The notes: generated by a model from the sequence alone, not told the origin. A stretch of 64,000 bases of DNA from Diphasiastrum complanatum (GCA_029204225.1 CM055107.1:6356873-6420872); one strand, 5' to 3'. Positions 43,421-55,502 are shown, numbered from the stretch's first letter. Numbers and translations: made by a program.

Positions 43421-43913
43421 GATTTATTTTCATAGTACCATTTTATCAGACATGACATGTTTCTTTTTGTATCGGATGTACGACGAACACGACTATTTTA
43501 TGGATGGTTTTTGCTCACATCTATGGCTCTTCCCTAAACCCTTCTCTTATTATATGATGGTTATTCTCCAGTTCCGTTACGTTTATTCAAGAATGTTTCA
43601 TGGTTTCAAAATAATTTCATGGTTTTGTTGATAAATTTATGGTAGTGGGTCAGATCGTATTTTAAATGCAAAACTTAGCCGAGCACCGTAGCTTGTTCTT
43701 AAGTTATTTTTACTCCATTCCCAACACTCCTAGTTAATATCATTGTAGTTAATTGTCTATTCATTAGTAAATCTGTTTAATGTAGTTAATTTTTTGTTTT
43801 TCAGTTAATTAGATGCATTTTATATGAATTAAATCCTTTGTCAAAAAACGTATCTTTTTTTTTGAGGGCATCGTTCCGGAATGGAGCACGTTCTGGGCAA
43901 CTAAGGTATGCAC

Positions 43914-45549
43914 CAGCAAATGCATTTATGTGTTTGCAAGTTGCAAACTTGCAAAATGTGTTTGGTGGTTTAATGTTGTAAAATGAGTAAACCTATATGA
44001 GTCAACTTCAATGTAAAAAACGAGCAAACAAAGCAACAAATGCTTGAAAATCTCAAATTTGATGTCTTTCTTAGAGTATCAAATGTTTGATGTTTGCAAA
44101 CATTTGTTAGCAGCCATGATCCCCATATATTGATACCATATGTACAATGATTCTCATGCATCACTTTGAAGTTAGATTTATTTGGAGCTAGGAATTTTGT
44201 GCTCTTTGTATTTGTCAAAGAAATTAGGATATGTTTAGGTTAGATTCAAAGAGAACATCGTCAAACTTGATCTCCAAATACGAGTTGAAGCTCGTTGTTT
44301 GTGTATGCTTTGTATGACTTGCCTTGCTCTTGCTAGCTAAGTGTGGGATTGTTTGATTGAACGTGACTCTTAAGGGGTTGAAAATCTCAATTGACCTTAA
44401 AACGTGGTATGTATGACAATCATAGGATTATTCTTCTACAATTGGGTAGATGCAAATTGAATCAAGGATTGAATGTTTTGAGTACAAGGTCTAAAGAGTT
44501 GCATGGGGAGCTTCGACACTATTGAAAAAGTGCAGGCATTGATATTCGTCCATCTGAGTCTTGGATATAATATCCTTAGGGAATCCACATGTGTAGTGGG
44601 AATCCACATTTAAATGGGCTTATTTATTTGACTACAAAAAATGCCTTCTTATTTGAATAATTAGCTCAGGAGACTTTGAATGCTAGTGGTGTGCTCATTA
44701 ACCAACTTACAATTTTAAACTTTATGCTATAGAATTTAAACAAGACTTTACATTGTTTCAATTAACATAGGTGCACAAAGTGCTTGTCGCCTTACTAACA
44801 TGTGGCTTACCAACCTTTTCTTTGAAAAAGCCTTAAAAATTGAAACGTATTTACATATGGTTACTATCAATTTAGCATGAGAGGTAACTTAATTTTGCAA
44901 TCGTGCAAGTGATGATTTGCAACAATGGCAATGCTTTGATGGATAGAGTTGATCAAAAGATTACAAATTTGTCCATATAGTTATTCATACCATTTGAAGT
45001 AGATAATTTTTAAGGGGCATACCTATCTCAATACAACTCAAAATGGACACATCTTTGGATGGATCAGTCATTGCGGTAATAGGTAATTAATAATTATAGA
45101 CAAAATCTAAAGTTTGAGCTAAACAGTTACAATGTTGGACTATTTTGAAATTTGCCAACAACGGACATAGTTCAAAGAATCGTATTTGGAGGAAACAAAA
45201 AGTGAATATTTTTAGCTAGTTGACGACTGAATGACAAAATGGAACAATAATCGCAATCATCATGGATTTAAAAAGAAAAAGAAAAAGAGTGTAGTTTTGG
45301 TTTTTTGTGGCAAAGCATATCATGGTGGTGTAATCTACGGCCAAAATCCGCTACATAGGATGGTTTCATGGAATTATTCAGAAAGTTGTTTGTTGTGGCA
45401 AACGATTTATATTAGTAATAAAAATCTACTACTCTTAATTGGATTCTTATCTCCAAGAATTTATGGATTTATGGAGAAATTTCCATCATTTGATTTTCTA
45501 ATAGTAGGCAAAATGTGCTTGAGACTTTTAATGATGTTATTAGAATTGC
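43914..45549. other. Unassigned AT-rich spacer
   Basis: No gene or element boundary recognised. An open frame at 45231-45569 has no family features and a low-complexity start. Confidence 0.4.
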
Positions 45550-46189
45550 GAAAGTCTATGATTCCGTGATAGTGGCATCCAAGAAGCAATTTTGGACAAA
45601 TTCATCAACATTCATACCTAAAAAAAAAAGATGCCAGTTTGGGAGAGAAACTAGAACAAATATTTTGACAAGCTTGATCAAATGACATCACAACTCAAGC
45701 GAAAGAAATAATTGTTTCAAGGAGACAAATTTTTATTTTTATTTGCAATAAGCATGAACACGTGATGAATGCCCAATAGAAGAAACCTACGGCTCAGGTT
45801 ATTGAGATGCCAGGTAATCGAAATTTGAAATTGAAATTTAACCTGATTGATTGTAAGTCTGAATGTTCCTTCATAACTACCTAAATTTTGTCTAATAATA
45901 TATTTCGTGTGAAGGGCACAATGAAAATCAAGAAGTCTGTATTGTAGTGGTTATTGGATCAACTCATGATTTTACGAATTGTCATCTCTTGTAGGAACTC
46001 AGCTTGGAGTATCGTAAATATAAAGTATAATGTAATGGCTTTTTGTATGATTCACAATATGAAGCCTATTTTTCGTTTGCAATGTCCATTTTGGAATTTT
46101 TCTAAAACATATCTTAACAGTTGTGAATTTTATACAATTCTAAACTCAAATTTAGATTAGGAGCTAGAAAAGGTTCAGATCATAAATGA

Positions 46190-46545
46190 ATTTCAAAATA
46201 TTTTTCCAATTGACTTATCTCATGATTTATCACATTCTAGGTTAGTGATCACATAATTGAGCTAATTTCTAGGTAGTCATCCTATCTTTAGACAATCGTA
46301 TTGCTTTTTTAAAGATTATTAATTATATTCAAAATTATCTTAAGATGGGACATATTAGACCCAATAAATTACCATGGGATGCTCCCGTTCCTCTGAAAGC
46401 AAAGAAAGATGGAGACTTTCGAATGTGTCTGGAATATAAAGAGTTAAATAAAGTAATTATTAAAAACAAATATCCAATGTCCAAGATGATCTGATTGATC
46501 TTTTGGAGTTAAATACTCCAACTTTAACCTGCAATTAGCTATGAT
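46190..46545 (+). pseudogene. gypsy-4 RT fragment
   Basis: LKMGHIRPNKLPWDAPV, KKDGDFRMCLEYKELNK and IIKNKYPM correspond to the RT finger motifs (SPWGAPV, KKDGSFRMCVDYRALNK, NRYPLP) of Ty3/gypsy. The palm is not seen; the region is cut by the solo LTR. Confidence 0.8.
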
Positions 46546-46549
46546 ATTG

Positions 46550-47173
46550 TGTGAAAAAATCAGATCCAAAACATGCTTAATGCAACAATTGATCTTTGTC
46601 TAAACTTGAGTGCACATCTAGATTCATCAACAAGCTAGAAATCATGCATCTACCATGCTAAAACTTGAAAATTCATTCATATCTCATCAAAATCACTAAG
46701 AAGCAATATGGTCATGTATATGTCCGTACAACAGTAGCAGTAGTACAACATTCACACGTGTGGGTTCACAAGAAAAATTGCATTCTACACATAAGAACTG
46801 AATATATAAAGAGAAATATGACAAAGATGAACATAGAATCAAAAGAGAAAAGTTTTCCATACAAAATGAGAACATCAAGATATGTTCTCCACACAGGTAC
46901 AACTATTTATAACAAAAATAGTGTCACTTGCCAAATATTGCTCTAAAGTAGTAGCTCCTAGGTACTTCACCAAAAAGCTCGATTTTTATGACTAGATGCA
47001 ATGTATCCATATCAACCAATAAAATATGAGCTTATAAACTTGTCTACTTGCTAAACATAGTAGTGACACTATTTTTAGGCCTTATTGACATAAGAAATTC
47101 TATCTCTAAATTGAAAATCACTTTGGCCTCAAAATTGGCAAATTAGATCAACTTAACTAGTTGACATTTCACA
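46550..47173 (-). repeat. Solo LTR related to copia-D
   Basis: 624 bp from TGTGAAAAAATC to ATTTCACA. It shares with the copia-D LTRs the terminal TGTGA/TCACA pair, a GTCCGTACAA word followed by CACACGTGTGG, and the end block CTAAATTGAAAATCAC...GGCCTC...AACTAGTTGA. No internal sequence and no clear target duplication. The CACACGTGTG palindrome is shared with the copia-D LTRs. Confidence 0.75.
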
Positions 47174-47351
47174 TAACATACGTGATCAAAAGATCAAATG
47201 CTAGATTCATATGTATTTTGTAATAGTAGTAAGCATTCGACTATCGATTATAACTCGATTATGCTTATGTACGGTTTGGAACCTAGATCCCCCATTGCCG
47301 TTGAAACTCAATCGATCAAGTTTTAGAAAGTAGTGGATTTCCTATACAACA

Positions 47352-47398
47352 TGCAAGAAATGATACATATAGCATGCAAGAAATGATACATATAGCAT
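47352..47398. repeat. 23-bp tandem duplication
   Basis: CATGCAAGAAATGATACATA and the following TAG occur twice in a row, then a partial third copy starts. Confidence 0.85.
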
Positions 47399-47543
47399 GT
47401 GTCCACGATATGGGTGGACATTATGTTAATCTCAAAAGATCGCCTTGATAATTTTAAGTGGGGGATTGGGTGAATTTACAAATCTCAAAGGATTCTATTG
47501 TAATGTGTACTGGCAAGCATTGAAAATTCTTCACTAGATATAG

Positions 47544-47850
47544 GGGACTGTATAAAATCTTGAAAAAGATTGGATCCTTGGCTTACCAGTTGAACCTCCG
47601 AGAAGGAATGCAAGTGCGCCCGATATTTACATATGTCGACTTAAGAAAAGTCTATGTGAAGGGGAACATCTTGGTTCTAGAGATCAAGTGGACCTATTGG
47701 ATGAATCTTCGGGTGTGGCTCGACTTGAACCCAAAAAGATCTTGTATACTAGAACTAACCAATTGAGAAATCATTAGTTATTGAGTCTATGGTTCAATTG
47801 TAGGGTCATACAGATGATGATGATTCTTTTGAATAGAAGGCAGCCTAAAA
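47544..47850 (+). pseudogene. gypsy-4 integrase C-terminus
   Basis: ILKKIGSLAYQLNL, the EGMQVRPIF motif and VDLRKVYV are the typical integrase tail (ILKKIGxxAYxLELP, HPVFHVSxLR). Shifted frames after it hint at a decayed chromodomain (KQLRNR-like), which is not certain. Confidence 0.75.
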
Positions 47851-48589
47851 GCAATGCGAGTGAATGTATATTAGCAATAGAATTTAGGAAAAGAAGGATT
47901 AAACTCAACACAAGTGTTGATCGCTTCTTCAATGGTGAAGAGAAAACTTAGTCAAAATGAAGAATAACACTAAAGATAAAACCCAATCAATTGAGATTCC
48001 TATTTCCTAATCAAAATGTTCAAGACAAATGCCGAGACAAGGTTGTTAAATGTAGATCCCAAGTCATTAGTGTGTCATGTACATACTATGTTTGAAAGTT
48101 GATAGAGTCCATTGAAACACACTACCACTTTTGGTACTATAAGTCTATAAAGTGTTAACTGTCCAAAAACCCAATCAAATGACAATCATAATAAAACTAA
48201 AGCCATAATCAAGACATTCATGTTGATATAGCCATATTACACAAATCACAAGTAGAGCTCCACAGAATCATCCTTAGCACTGAGGGGATGGAAGCAAATC
48301 AATACAACTGATGGTGAAATTCATGTGTCCTTGGTGAAATGCACAGTTGTCGCCTTGGTGAATACAATTCTTATTTTCAAGATTTTTCTTACATGAATCA
48401 TAAAGTTTCCTTTTTTGCTATTCTACAAAATTGATCTCATTCTGTGTGCAGAATAATGTCTGGTAAACTACACGGATTTCTGCAAGCAGTTCGACAACCT
48501 GCAATTTCTAAACAGAATCGGTTCGAATCAGATGAACTATTTGAAAGTCAACTTCGTCGACTTTCCGACTAATCTACATCAAAGGGTAT
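47851..48589. other. Unassigned spacer
   Basis: No features recognised. Confidence 0.4.
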
Positions 48590-48960
48590 CCATACTTGTC
48601 TAATTCTACATTCGAATGTCAAAGCATCATGAAGAACATCGAAGGCCTGATCACCCTCGACTTCTTGGACATCGAAGTCTCCGAAGCCTTCGACTTCCTC
48701 GACTTCTTCAACAATCAAGTCACTCGATGTCGAAGTCTTTGAAGTCTCCAATTTCATCTACAATTTCGTGGATCAACCGAAATGTCCGACTTCTTTTACA
48801 CATCCGACTACTTCGGCTTCTTCAACGATCAAGTCACTCGACTTCTTCCATCATCCGAAGTCTTCGACTTCTTCAACAATCAAGTCACTCGACTTCTTCC
48901 ATCATCCGAAGTCACTGAAGTCTTCGACTTCTTTGACAACTTTGTTCATCAACCGAAGTG
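48590..48960. repeat. Degenerate repeats of a CTTCGACTTCTTC word
   Basis: Two nearly identical 54-bp units start at 48817 and 48871, with a related copy near 48703, all built from CTTCGACTTCTTC, ATCAAGTCACTCGA and CATCCGAAGTC. Probably LTR sequence of copia-F, since a TATA-like TATATAAATA (49098) and a primer-binding site (49690) follow. Confidence 0.7.
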
Positions 48961-49689
48961 ACCAAAGTCACATGACCATGTATTTAATGTACAATTGTGA
49001 TTCTATCATTCTGTCATTGTAGTTCAACTACTCCATGAGTGCGCCAAAATGCTTAGTTAGATGACAAACATTTATTTTAAGTAGATACACATATGCGGTA
49101 TATAAATATACCTTCATCACACACTCTACGTGATGATCCGTCTATGAGATGAATGATTTTGAGCCTCCAAGTTACGCCGCCATACTGGTTGTAACTTATT
49201 GTTGTGCTTCAGTGTAATATAGCAGCAACATGCTTTTCTATCTGTGTATAATGTAGATGAATGCTTTTTGTGATTTGAATGCACTTCGCTTCTATTTGAT
49301 CACACACGTTTACTGACTCTGATCAGAACACGGACATCTACGACTCCTCAATTTTTGATTAGATAATGGCTGTCTTTGACGCATGAGGAACTTTTGATTT
49401 TCAGCACACAGTCAATCTAAGTTTTTCAAAACTGAACTTCTCATTAAATCTGATTTCCAGTAATACCTCACACCATTTCTAATCTCTTCGGTGTACTAGA
49501 TGACCATTTGTTTTTAGTATGAATTCATTTATTAAGATCCTATTGGGCAGAGTGCTTGAGCTACGATTATAACTCAGCATTTGCATTCATTAGATTGTTT
49601 TTACATGTAGCAGCTCATAATAACGGGAGAGTGGTACTCCAACTATTTCCTTCTCTCTTCTCCATTCACGTTCTACCGCCCTATCAGAT

Positions 49690-49701
49690 TGGTATCAAAG
49701 C
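49690..49701 (+). other. copia-F primer-binding site
   Basis: TGGTATCAAAGC, one base from the initiator tRNA-Met complement, about 46 bases upstream of the gag start. The LTR end is probably near 49686 (TATCA), but its start was not fixed. Confidence 0.75.
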
Positions 49702-49747
49702 ATAGCTCAATAAACCAAGAGATTATTCTATTTGTATTACTGTTAAC

Positions 49748-49950
49748 ATGTCTCATATTGGTAACTCATCGTCTTCATCATCCAACGAGTCTAGAATCAT
49801 TGGCAAGTTCGATGGTTCTAACTTCTACATCTAGAAGTTAAAACTCCGGATGATGTTAATAGATAGAGATCTTTGGGATGTAGTAGAAGGTTCTGACCTA
49901 AAGCCGAAAGATGGTACATGGAAGATCAAAGTGTCATAAAACAGTGATCG
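49748..49950 (+). pseudogene. copia-F gag N-terminus
   Basis: ATG at 49748, a Ser-rich lead, then RIIGKFDGSNFYI, a TAG in place of the conserved Trp, KLKLRMMLIDRDLWDVVEG. This is the KFDGxNFxxWKxxM motif of copia gag. It fades after about 60 codons. Copia RT sequence on the same strand at 60490-60925 may belong to the same element, but PR and integrase are missing. Confidence 0.78.
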
Positions 49951-50759
49951 TGAGCGCAACGAAGGCTCGGTTGCTCAGAGCGTAGGCGTGTAGGAACGAA
50001 AATGCAACAGTTAGCAACAGAAATATTCAAATTGAAGAATTCATATAGTTTGCGCAAATGAACGACGCAGTAGTGAGACAAAAAGTGCACTCTGATAAAA
50101 TATCAACAGTGAGTACAATGGCTTGAAGTAATAACTTCAGCTTGTTGAGCGTGATAATGCTGGCTATAGATAACTCTGATTGAAAGAGAAATTCCTAAAA
50201 ATCAACACTTACATAGCTTGATTCAGCTAATATAGAGATTTACAAGAGAGAAAATATCTTACAAGCCTTTAAGGCTATTTATGCCAGTCTTTGCATATGT
50301 ACAAAAGTTGGTAACCGCCAACCACCTTTGGTATATTTGTTTGTCTAGCTGTTTTTAGGGTTACTCATAAGTTGGCGAAGTTGGTCAGCCAAAAAGACCA
50401 AGAAACAAAAAAAGGCCAAAAATGGGAAGGTGCCTAAAAATGATTTCTAAGGTATTCTAGCCACTTGGCCAGTGTGTCGCATATTTCGCTAAGGAGTGAA
50501 AAACAAAAAGGCGAAAAAGACGAAGGTGTTTTAAAAATTATTTCTAAGATATTCTGGCCACTTGGCCAGTGTGTCGCATTTTCCGCTAAGGAGTGAGAAA
50601 GGAAAAAAAAGACAAAGGTGTCTTAAAATGATTTCTAAGACATAGAAAATCTCACAGGGGAAAAATGTGAAGGTCTAAAAATATGTTTTCATAGGTTCAA
50701 CCATCACGAGAGATATATGATAATAATAAATATAATAAAGAGTTAATGAGAGAACTAAA
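49951..50759. other. Unassigned, with a 96-bp tandem repeat
   Basis: No gene. Units starting at 50429, 50525 and 50617 (about 96, 92 and a partial 35 bp) share TTTCTAAG, CCACTTGGCCAGTGTGTCGC and CGCTAAGGAGTGA. The surrounding AT-rich sequence may be an LTR, unproven. Confidence 0.6.
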
Positions 50760-51599
50760 GCTCAATGCTTGAGAATGTGGACTCTTAGCCCTCCGTCCAC
50801 ACCACTAGTGTACTCTTAGCTCTCCGGCTTAGCTTCTTATAGTCTTTCAAGGCCTGGGTAAGGGGAAATGCCAGTCGAGCAAATTGGGGAATATGCCGAC
50901 GGAAAAATCCTACAAACCCCAAGAAAGACTTGATTTTTCAAACTGTGGTGAGAATAGGCCAATCAATAACCCTATGGATATGATCAGCCTCAATCTCCAC
51001 TCCCCGTTTGGAAATCTTATGCCCCAAGTAGGACAATTCCTTAGCAAAAAAGTCACACTTAGACTCCTTGGCAAAGAGCTTTTCCCTTCTTAGGATGTCC
51101 AAGAAAATCCTATGATGCTTTTTATGTTCCGCCAAAGTCTTACTAAACACTAGGATATCATCTAAGAACACACTACGAATCTTCTCAAATATGGCCTGAA
51201 CAAATCGTTCATCATTTGTTGGAAAGTTGTCGGTGCATTGGTCAAACCAAAAGGCAACACCAAAAATTCGTAGTGACCAAAGCAAGTTCGAAACCTGGTT
51301 TTTGGTATATCTTCTGCCTTAATGCGTATCTGATGGTAGCCCGATCTTAGATCTATCTTGGTAAAGTACCCAGCACCACCAAGATAGTCAATTAGATCAT
51401 CCATCCACGGTAGTGGATACCTATTCTTAACGGTTACCTTGTTCAATTTCTTATAGTTGACACAAAACCTTATAGTCCCATCCTTCTTGGCTATCAGAAC
51501 CACTGGTGATGCCCAAGGAGACTTACTAGATTGTACCCACCCCTTTTTCAGGTAATCATGTAATTGCCTATTTATCTCAGCCTCTTCCAATGCACTCAT
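50760..51599 (-). pseudogene. gypsy-5 reverse transcriptase and start of RNase H
   Basis: The minus strand reads [47 protein letters not shown], the [11 protein letters not shown] block and, after a frameshift near 51180-51280, the catalytic region [33 protein letters not shown] and VVWTE follow with stops. It ends abruptly near 50760 at the point where RNase H should continue. Confidence 0.9.
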
Positions 51600-52493
51600 C
51601 CTATAAGGACGCTGTGCGATTGGAATTGCTCCAGGTATTAGATCAATTTTATGATCAACTGTCCTTTCTGGTAGGAAGATCTAAAAAAACATCATTGAAT
51701 TCCTGCCTAAGTTCATTATAGGCTTCAAATTTTATAGTGTTCTCAATGGGGATATTCATGGCATTTATGTTAAGTTCATCATCATTGCAGCAAATGATAT
51801 CATTATGAAAATATAAATAAACTTTAAAATAGAATTCTTCATAATAGAATTAAGTTCCTGTTTAGAATAAGGGTTAACATTTTTAGTGTCAACACTTAAA
51901 CTAGCCTTGATCTTAATTAAAGCTTTCTCATGCATAAAAAATAAAGATTTTTCAGCAAAATCAATTCTCAATGACTTGTTTTTATCAAAATGCCATTGTT
52001 GCCCAAGAACAATATCTACATTAGCTAATTGAACAGCATGGAATTCTAGTTTTTCAGAATAATCCTGAATGTGCAATTCTACATCAGGAACAATAAAATC
52101 CATCAAATCAGAATTACTTCCTGATGCCATTGTTACACGGTATTTTTTTCTCACTTTTTCTGGTAGGAAGGTTTAGCGTCTACACCAAATTTACATTAAT
52201 AAAGTTATGAGTGGATCTCGTGTCAAAAAGAACATTAACAACTTGATCATTAACTTTACCTTTAATGCAAATAAGGTCATTGGGACCAAAAACTAAAGAA
52301 CCAAGGAAACAAACATCCATCTCATTTTTTAGCTTTATCATTGCCACCATGATGGTTTTTATAATTTTTCTTGGTTTTCTTAAGATTGTTGGAATTGGGA
52401 TGTGTTTCACTAACAACTTTCCTATCCTTCCTCTTAAATTGAAAACTTTTTTTTCTTCTGCTCATTAGGTTGTTGATCCCTAAGCGGCTTAGG
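51600..52493 (-). pseudogene. gypsy-5 end of gag and protease
   Basis: A Lys-rich stretch stands where the zinc knuckle should be, but no CCHC motif is visible. The protease has LFDTRSTHNFI, in which the catalytic Asp-Thr-Gly has become Asp-Thr-Arg, and IVLGQQWHFDKN as the flap region. Frameshifts near 52160 and 51700. Confidence 0.82.
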
Positions 52494-53054
52494 TGTGATG
52501 GATTTCAGATCATTCAAGATCCAATCCATGTCCCTGATCTTTGGTTACAATAAGAAGCAAACCAACAATTCTGCCAATGTAGAAAAAACATCATCTTCAT
52601 ACAAAATGAGATGCAAACTCTAAGAGATACTGATCAAACATGAACCAAAACATAAAATATGTTTGCTGTCCGTACAATTACAGTACCCTACTGTATTTCA
52701 CACGTGTGGAACCAAAAATAGCAATGAATGATCATTCCAGACAAAAGAGAGAAGATGTGTCTCTCCACGAGTTACATCCTTTAATAGAGTGTCCAACCCT
52801 ATTTAGCCACTTGGCTTTCCCTCCAAATGTAAACCCTACTATTTTTGGGTCTAAATGTACCCAAAATTCAAATTGAATCTCTCTCAAACTTGACTACCAA
52901 CTTTCTCACACTTTCAAAAAGTGTTTACTGGATGTATTTTAAACTAATATAACTTCAAAAAGTTTATCTCTAAATCTAAAATGAGTTTTGGCCTCTTATT
53001 GAGAATTTACCAAAATATGACTAAACTAGACTAAACTAGTTGAAATCTCTCACA
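52494..53054 (-). repeat. copia-D 3' LTR
   Basis: 561 bp, TGTGATGG to CTCTCACA. It matches the 5' LTR but lacks about 85 bp present there (near 57335-57415). On the minus strand it follows a purine tract AGAGGGAG. Confidence 0.9.
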
Positions 53055-54227
53055 CTCCCTCTTCAACTAGTTTTGGCATAGTTTTGACAATAGAACTTTG
53101 ATCCAACTTTAGAATGATCTCCATCCTAAGTATAGATCTCTTTTCTAAGGTTCTAAAGTATCTTTCATAATTGATATAGAGAATAGTGTCCAAATTGGAT
53201 GCTTCACTATTTCTTACATCAATTTTACACATCAAGATATAACTAGAACATGAATAACCAAATAGAATGTGAATGAAATGATTCCTCCATGTTTCAAACT
53301 TTGAACTCTCTAGAAAATTACAGCAACCAAACAATAAATGTGAGCAATGACCATTTGCTTGCTTGTCTCCTTCAACTTTGTCCTTTCTTGATATGTCTCC
53401 ACCATAAAACTCCATAAATGAGCCTCCATCTCCATCTTGCCACAAGAAACCATCAAACCTTGGAAATCCATGAGTAGGTGAGTACATAAATGATGCAAAT
53501 CCAGCACCACATGACTTCATAAACCAAGTAGTTTGCACTAGTCCATCTTCAAGGTCTACTTGACACAAGAAAATGACCTTGAATTCACCAAAAATTGACA
53601 ATCTCCAAGTGTTGGCACCAAGTAGCTCAACACTTGAGAACTTAGACATGGATGAGTGACATAATGAACCTCCATTAGCTTCATTTCCATCAGCAAAACC
53701 AGCCAAGAATGCTAGTACAACTCCAACAATAAGATATTGCAAGACAGTGTAGCTAGTTTGACCATATCTTGACAATTTGCACACATCCACATGAAATAGC
53801 TCAAACATGAGTTAGAACAAGTAAAGTAAACTTGAACAACACTTCCTTGCTGATCCTTTGACCTTACTTGAGTCTTAAATAACCTGTAAAAATATATCCA
53901 CAACATATTTGCCAATTACCTCTCCTTTGATGCTCTTGACTAGCTCCAAATTGCCACCTTTCCTTTTGTGTTGTTGAAGTTTTTTGAGACCAACCTCTTG
54001 ATCTTCCCTTGACCATCAAAGTCATTGAACAGAATTTGTTTTTCAGATCCATTACTTGCTTTTCCAGTATGAAAACCATGAGAACCAATATCCACTTGCA
54101 TAGCATCATCTATACAAGAAAATTCTCCAAAACATGTGAGTAAAGCAAAGTGAGTCGCTTCCACTTGCTTACCTTTCTCTTGATCATCAAAGATATCAAA
54201 GATATGAATATATTTAGACCTGAACTT
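53055..54227 (-). CDS. copia-D unassigned frames, including a 252-residue ORF
   Basis: Minus-strand ORF 53808-53050 runs into the start of the 3' LTR. Its N-terminal third has one hydrophobic segment (LQYLIVGVVLAFLAGFA, near residues 25-41). The rest is rich in Gly, Phe and Asp, with Cys and Trp scattered. Upstream, 54164-53864 holds two shorter frames (TCFGEFSCIDDAMQVD, LFNDFDGQGKIKRLV). None shows RNase H motifs, which is what should lie here in copia. I do not recognise a family. It could be decayed pol, but the length of the open frame argues for a different origin or for low stop content by chance. Confidence 0.45.
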
Positions 54228-55502
54228 CTAAAAATACTCCCTCTCAAACATATGATCTAGATTCAACAAGATCTCATCAATGCTTGATCTCGTTCTTCCA
54301 TAAAGGTTAGTGAAAACAATGTCACCAATGTCACCATCATAAATCAAAAGATAGATTCCAAAATTTCCATCCAACATGAAGTAAATTAGGTGAAGATGAG
54401 TATCAAACCTAATAAATCCAGCCTTCTTGAGTCCATAACAAACCTCAATAAGCTCACCAATGAGATCTCCCTTGCCTCGAAGAAATTGCCTCTCGATTTG
54501 CTCCATGTAGTCTTCTCCAACCAACCTTTTGCCATCTCGATCATGAGTGATCAATTCACAATCATAGAATCCTTTGAGTTGATGAGGAGATGTGAGATCC
54601 ATGCCTTGGATCTTCCCAAGAACCAATCTTCCATTGCTCTTTCCTTCATAAGACTCCCTCTTAATGATTGCATCATAAGAAGTAGAAACCTCAAAGACAT
54701 TAGAAGCCATGAAAAAAATGATTAGTACCTTCAACATAAGGATGATTGCAGTACTCTCTTTTTTCAAACAATAACTTCTACTCAATGTTTTAGGTAATGA
54801 CTCATATAATAATGATTCTTCCTCACTATCATTCACAATGACATCATTCAAAGTACATCCTACTTTGAACTCTTCACATACTTCTCTTCTTCTTGACTTG
54901 TGACTATCTTCCTCACCAAGTCTCTTGATAGAACCATTTGATCTACTCTCTTTATGAAGACATGTGACTCCACTTGCTGGAAAAATGACTTTCTTGGAAT
55001 CATAACAAAATAATGTAGAAGAACTACCTCCTTCATGCATGCACCTAGCAATATCTTTTTCCATATGATCAAAGAAATCAATAACAACAATCTTTTCCAA
55101 GGAAGAACCTTCACCTCCATTGATGAAGTTAGCTCTTTCCTTACCTTTTTCATGCTTGCACTTGCCATGAAGAACCATTGAAACACCATAATTATCCTCA
55201 AGACTAGCCAAGTTAGCACAAAGATAAACATCTCCAAGAAGCATATTAGATCTTGACCTAGATCTAGCATAAGGAAGCTTGTTAGACTTTGCATAAGATC
55301 CACCAATCTTATTGATGCTAAAAGGGAACTTTGGAAAGTTGAGACCAATCTCCTTTTTCATTCCATCCTTTTTGTTAGCCATAACAAAAGCATCAAGCTT
55401 GAAAAGTCTACCTTGTCTATTGCCCCTAGCAACCAAAATTTCTTCCTTTGTAATGAAACAAGCATCACCACCAAACTTTACCATGTATCCTTTCTCTATC
55501 AT
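54228..55502 (-). CDS. copia-D 424-residue ORF lacking integrase motifs
   Basis: The minus-strand frame starts with a pre-integrase-like lead (MIEKGYMVKFGGDACF, VARGNRQGRLFKLDAF). About 270 residues follow without any HHCC, DDE or known domain. A Ser/Lys/Arg-rich region and one hydrophobic run (IILMLKVLIIFFMA) are visible. Near the end is a trace of RT: VCYGLKKAG, then IYLLIYDGD, where YVDD would be. The catalytic pair is not intact. It joins the gag-PR frame by a single missing base near 55505, so the ancestor may have had one long polyprotein. What the middle does is unknown. Confidence 0.5.
   Translation of the reverse strand: MIEKGYMVKFGGDACFITKEEILVARGNRQGRLFKLDAFVMANKKDGMKKEIGLNFPKFPFSINKIGGSYAKSNKLPYARSRSRSNMLLGDVYLCANLASLEDNYGVSMVLHGKCKHEKGKERANFINGGEGSSLEKIVVIDFFDHMEKDIARCMHEGGSSSTLFCYDSKKVIFPASGVTCLHKESRSNGSIKRLGEEDSHKSRRREVCEEFKVGCTLNDVIVNDSEEESLLYESLPKTLSRSYCLKKESTAIILMLKVLIIFFMASNVFEVSTSYDAIIKRESYEGKSNGRLVLGKIQGMDLTSPHQLKGFYDCELITHDRDGKRLVGEDYMEQIERQFLRGKGDLIGELIEVCYGLKKAGFIRFDTHLHLIYFMLDGNFGIYLLIYDGDIGDIVFTNLYGRTRSSIDEILLNLDHMFEREYF

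Larger units (their letters stand above)
39620..43905 (+). mobile_element. hAT-2: full-length hAT transposon, inactive
   Basis: 4286 bp flanked by identical 8-bp repeats GTATGCAC (39612-39619 and 43906-43913). Ends are inverted repeats CTTAGAAGCCC and, reversed from the right, CTTAGTTGCCC (9 of 11 match). Subterminal GGAACGTTCC and GTTCCGGAA-type palindromes lie at 39649-39674 and 43872-43893. It encodes a BED-DUF659-hAT transposase with several stops. It is downstream of MIRO in the same orientation. Confidence 0.9.
45550..47850 (+). mobile_element. gypsy-4: heavily worn Ty3/gypsy relic
   Basis: Plus-strand remnants in order: a decayed zinc-knuckle region near 45690-45780, a protease-like stretch near 45930, RT finger motifs (46330-46470) and an integrase C-terminus (47544-47760). 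It contains a solo LTR insertion (46550-47173). Stops and frameshifts are frequent, so it is old. Confidence 0.7.

Noticed and set aside
45231-45569. 112-residue frame with a Lys run
   Set aside because: No domain or partner frame; best seen as chance in a spacer.
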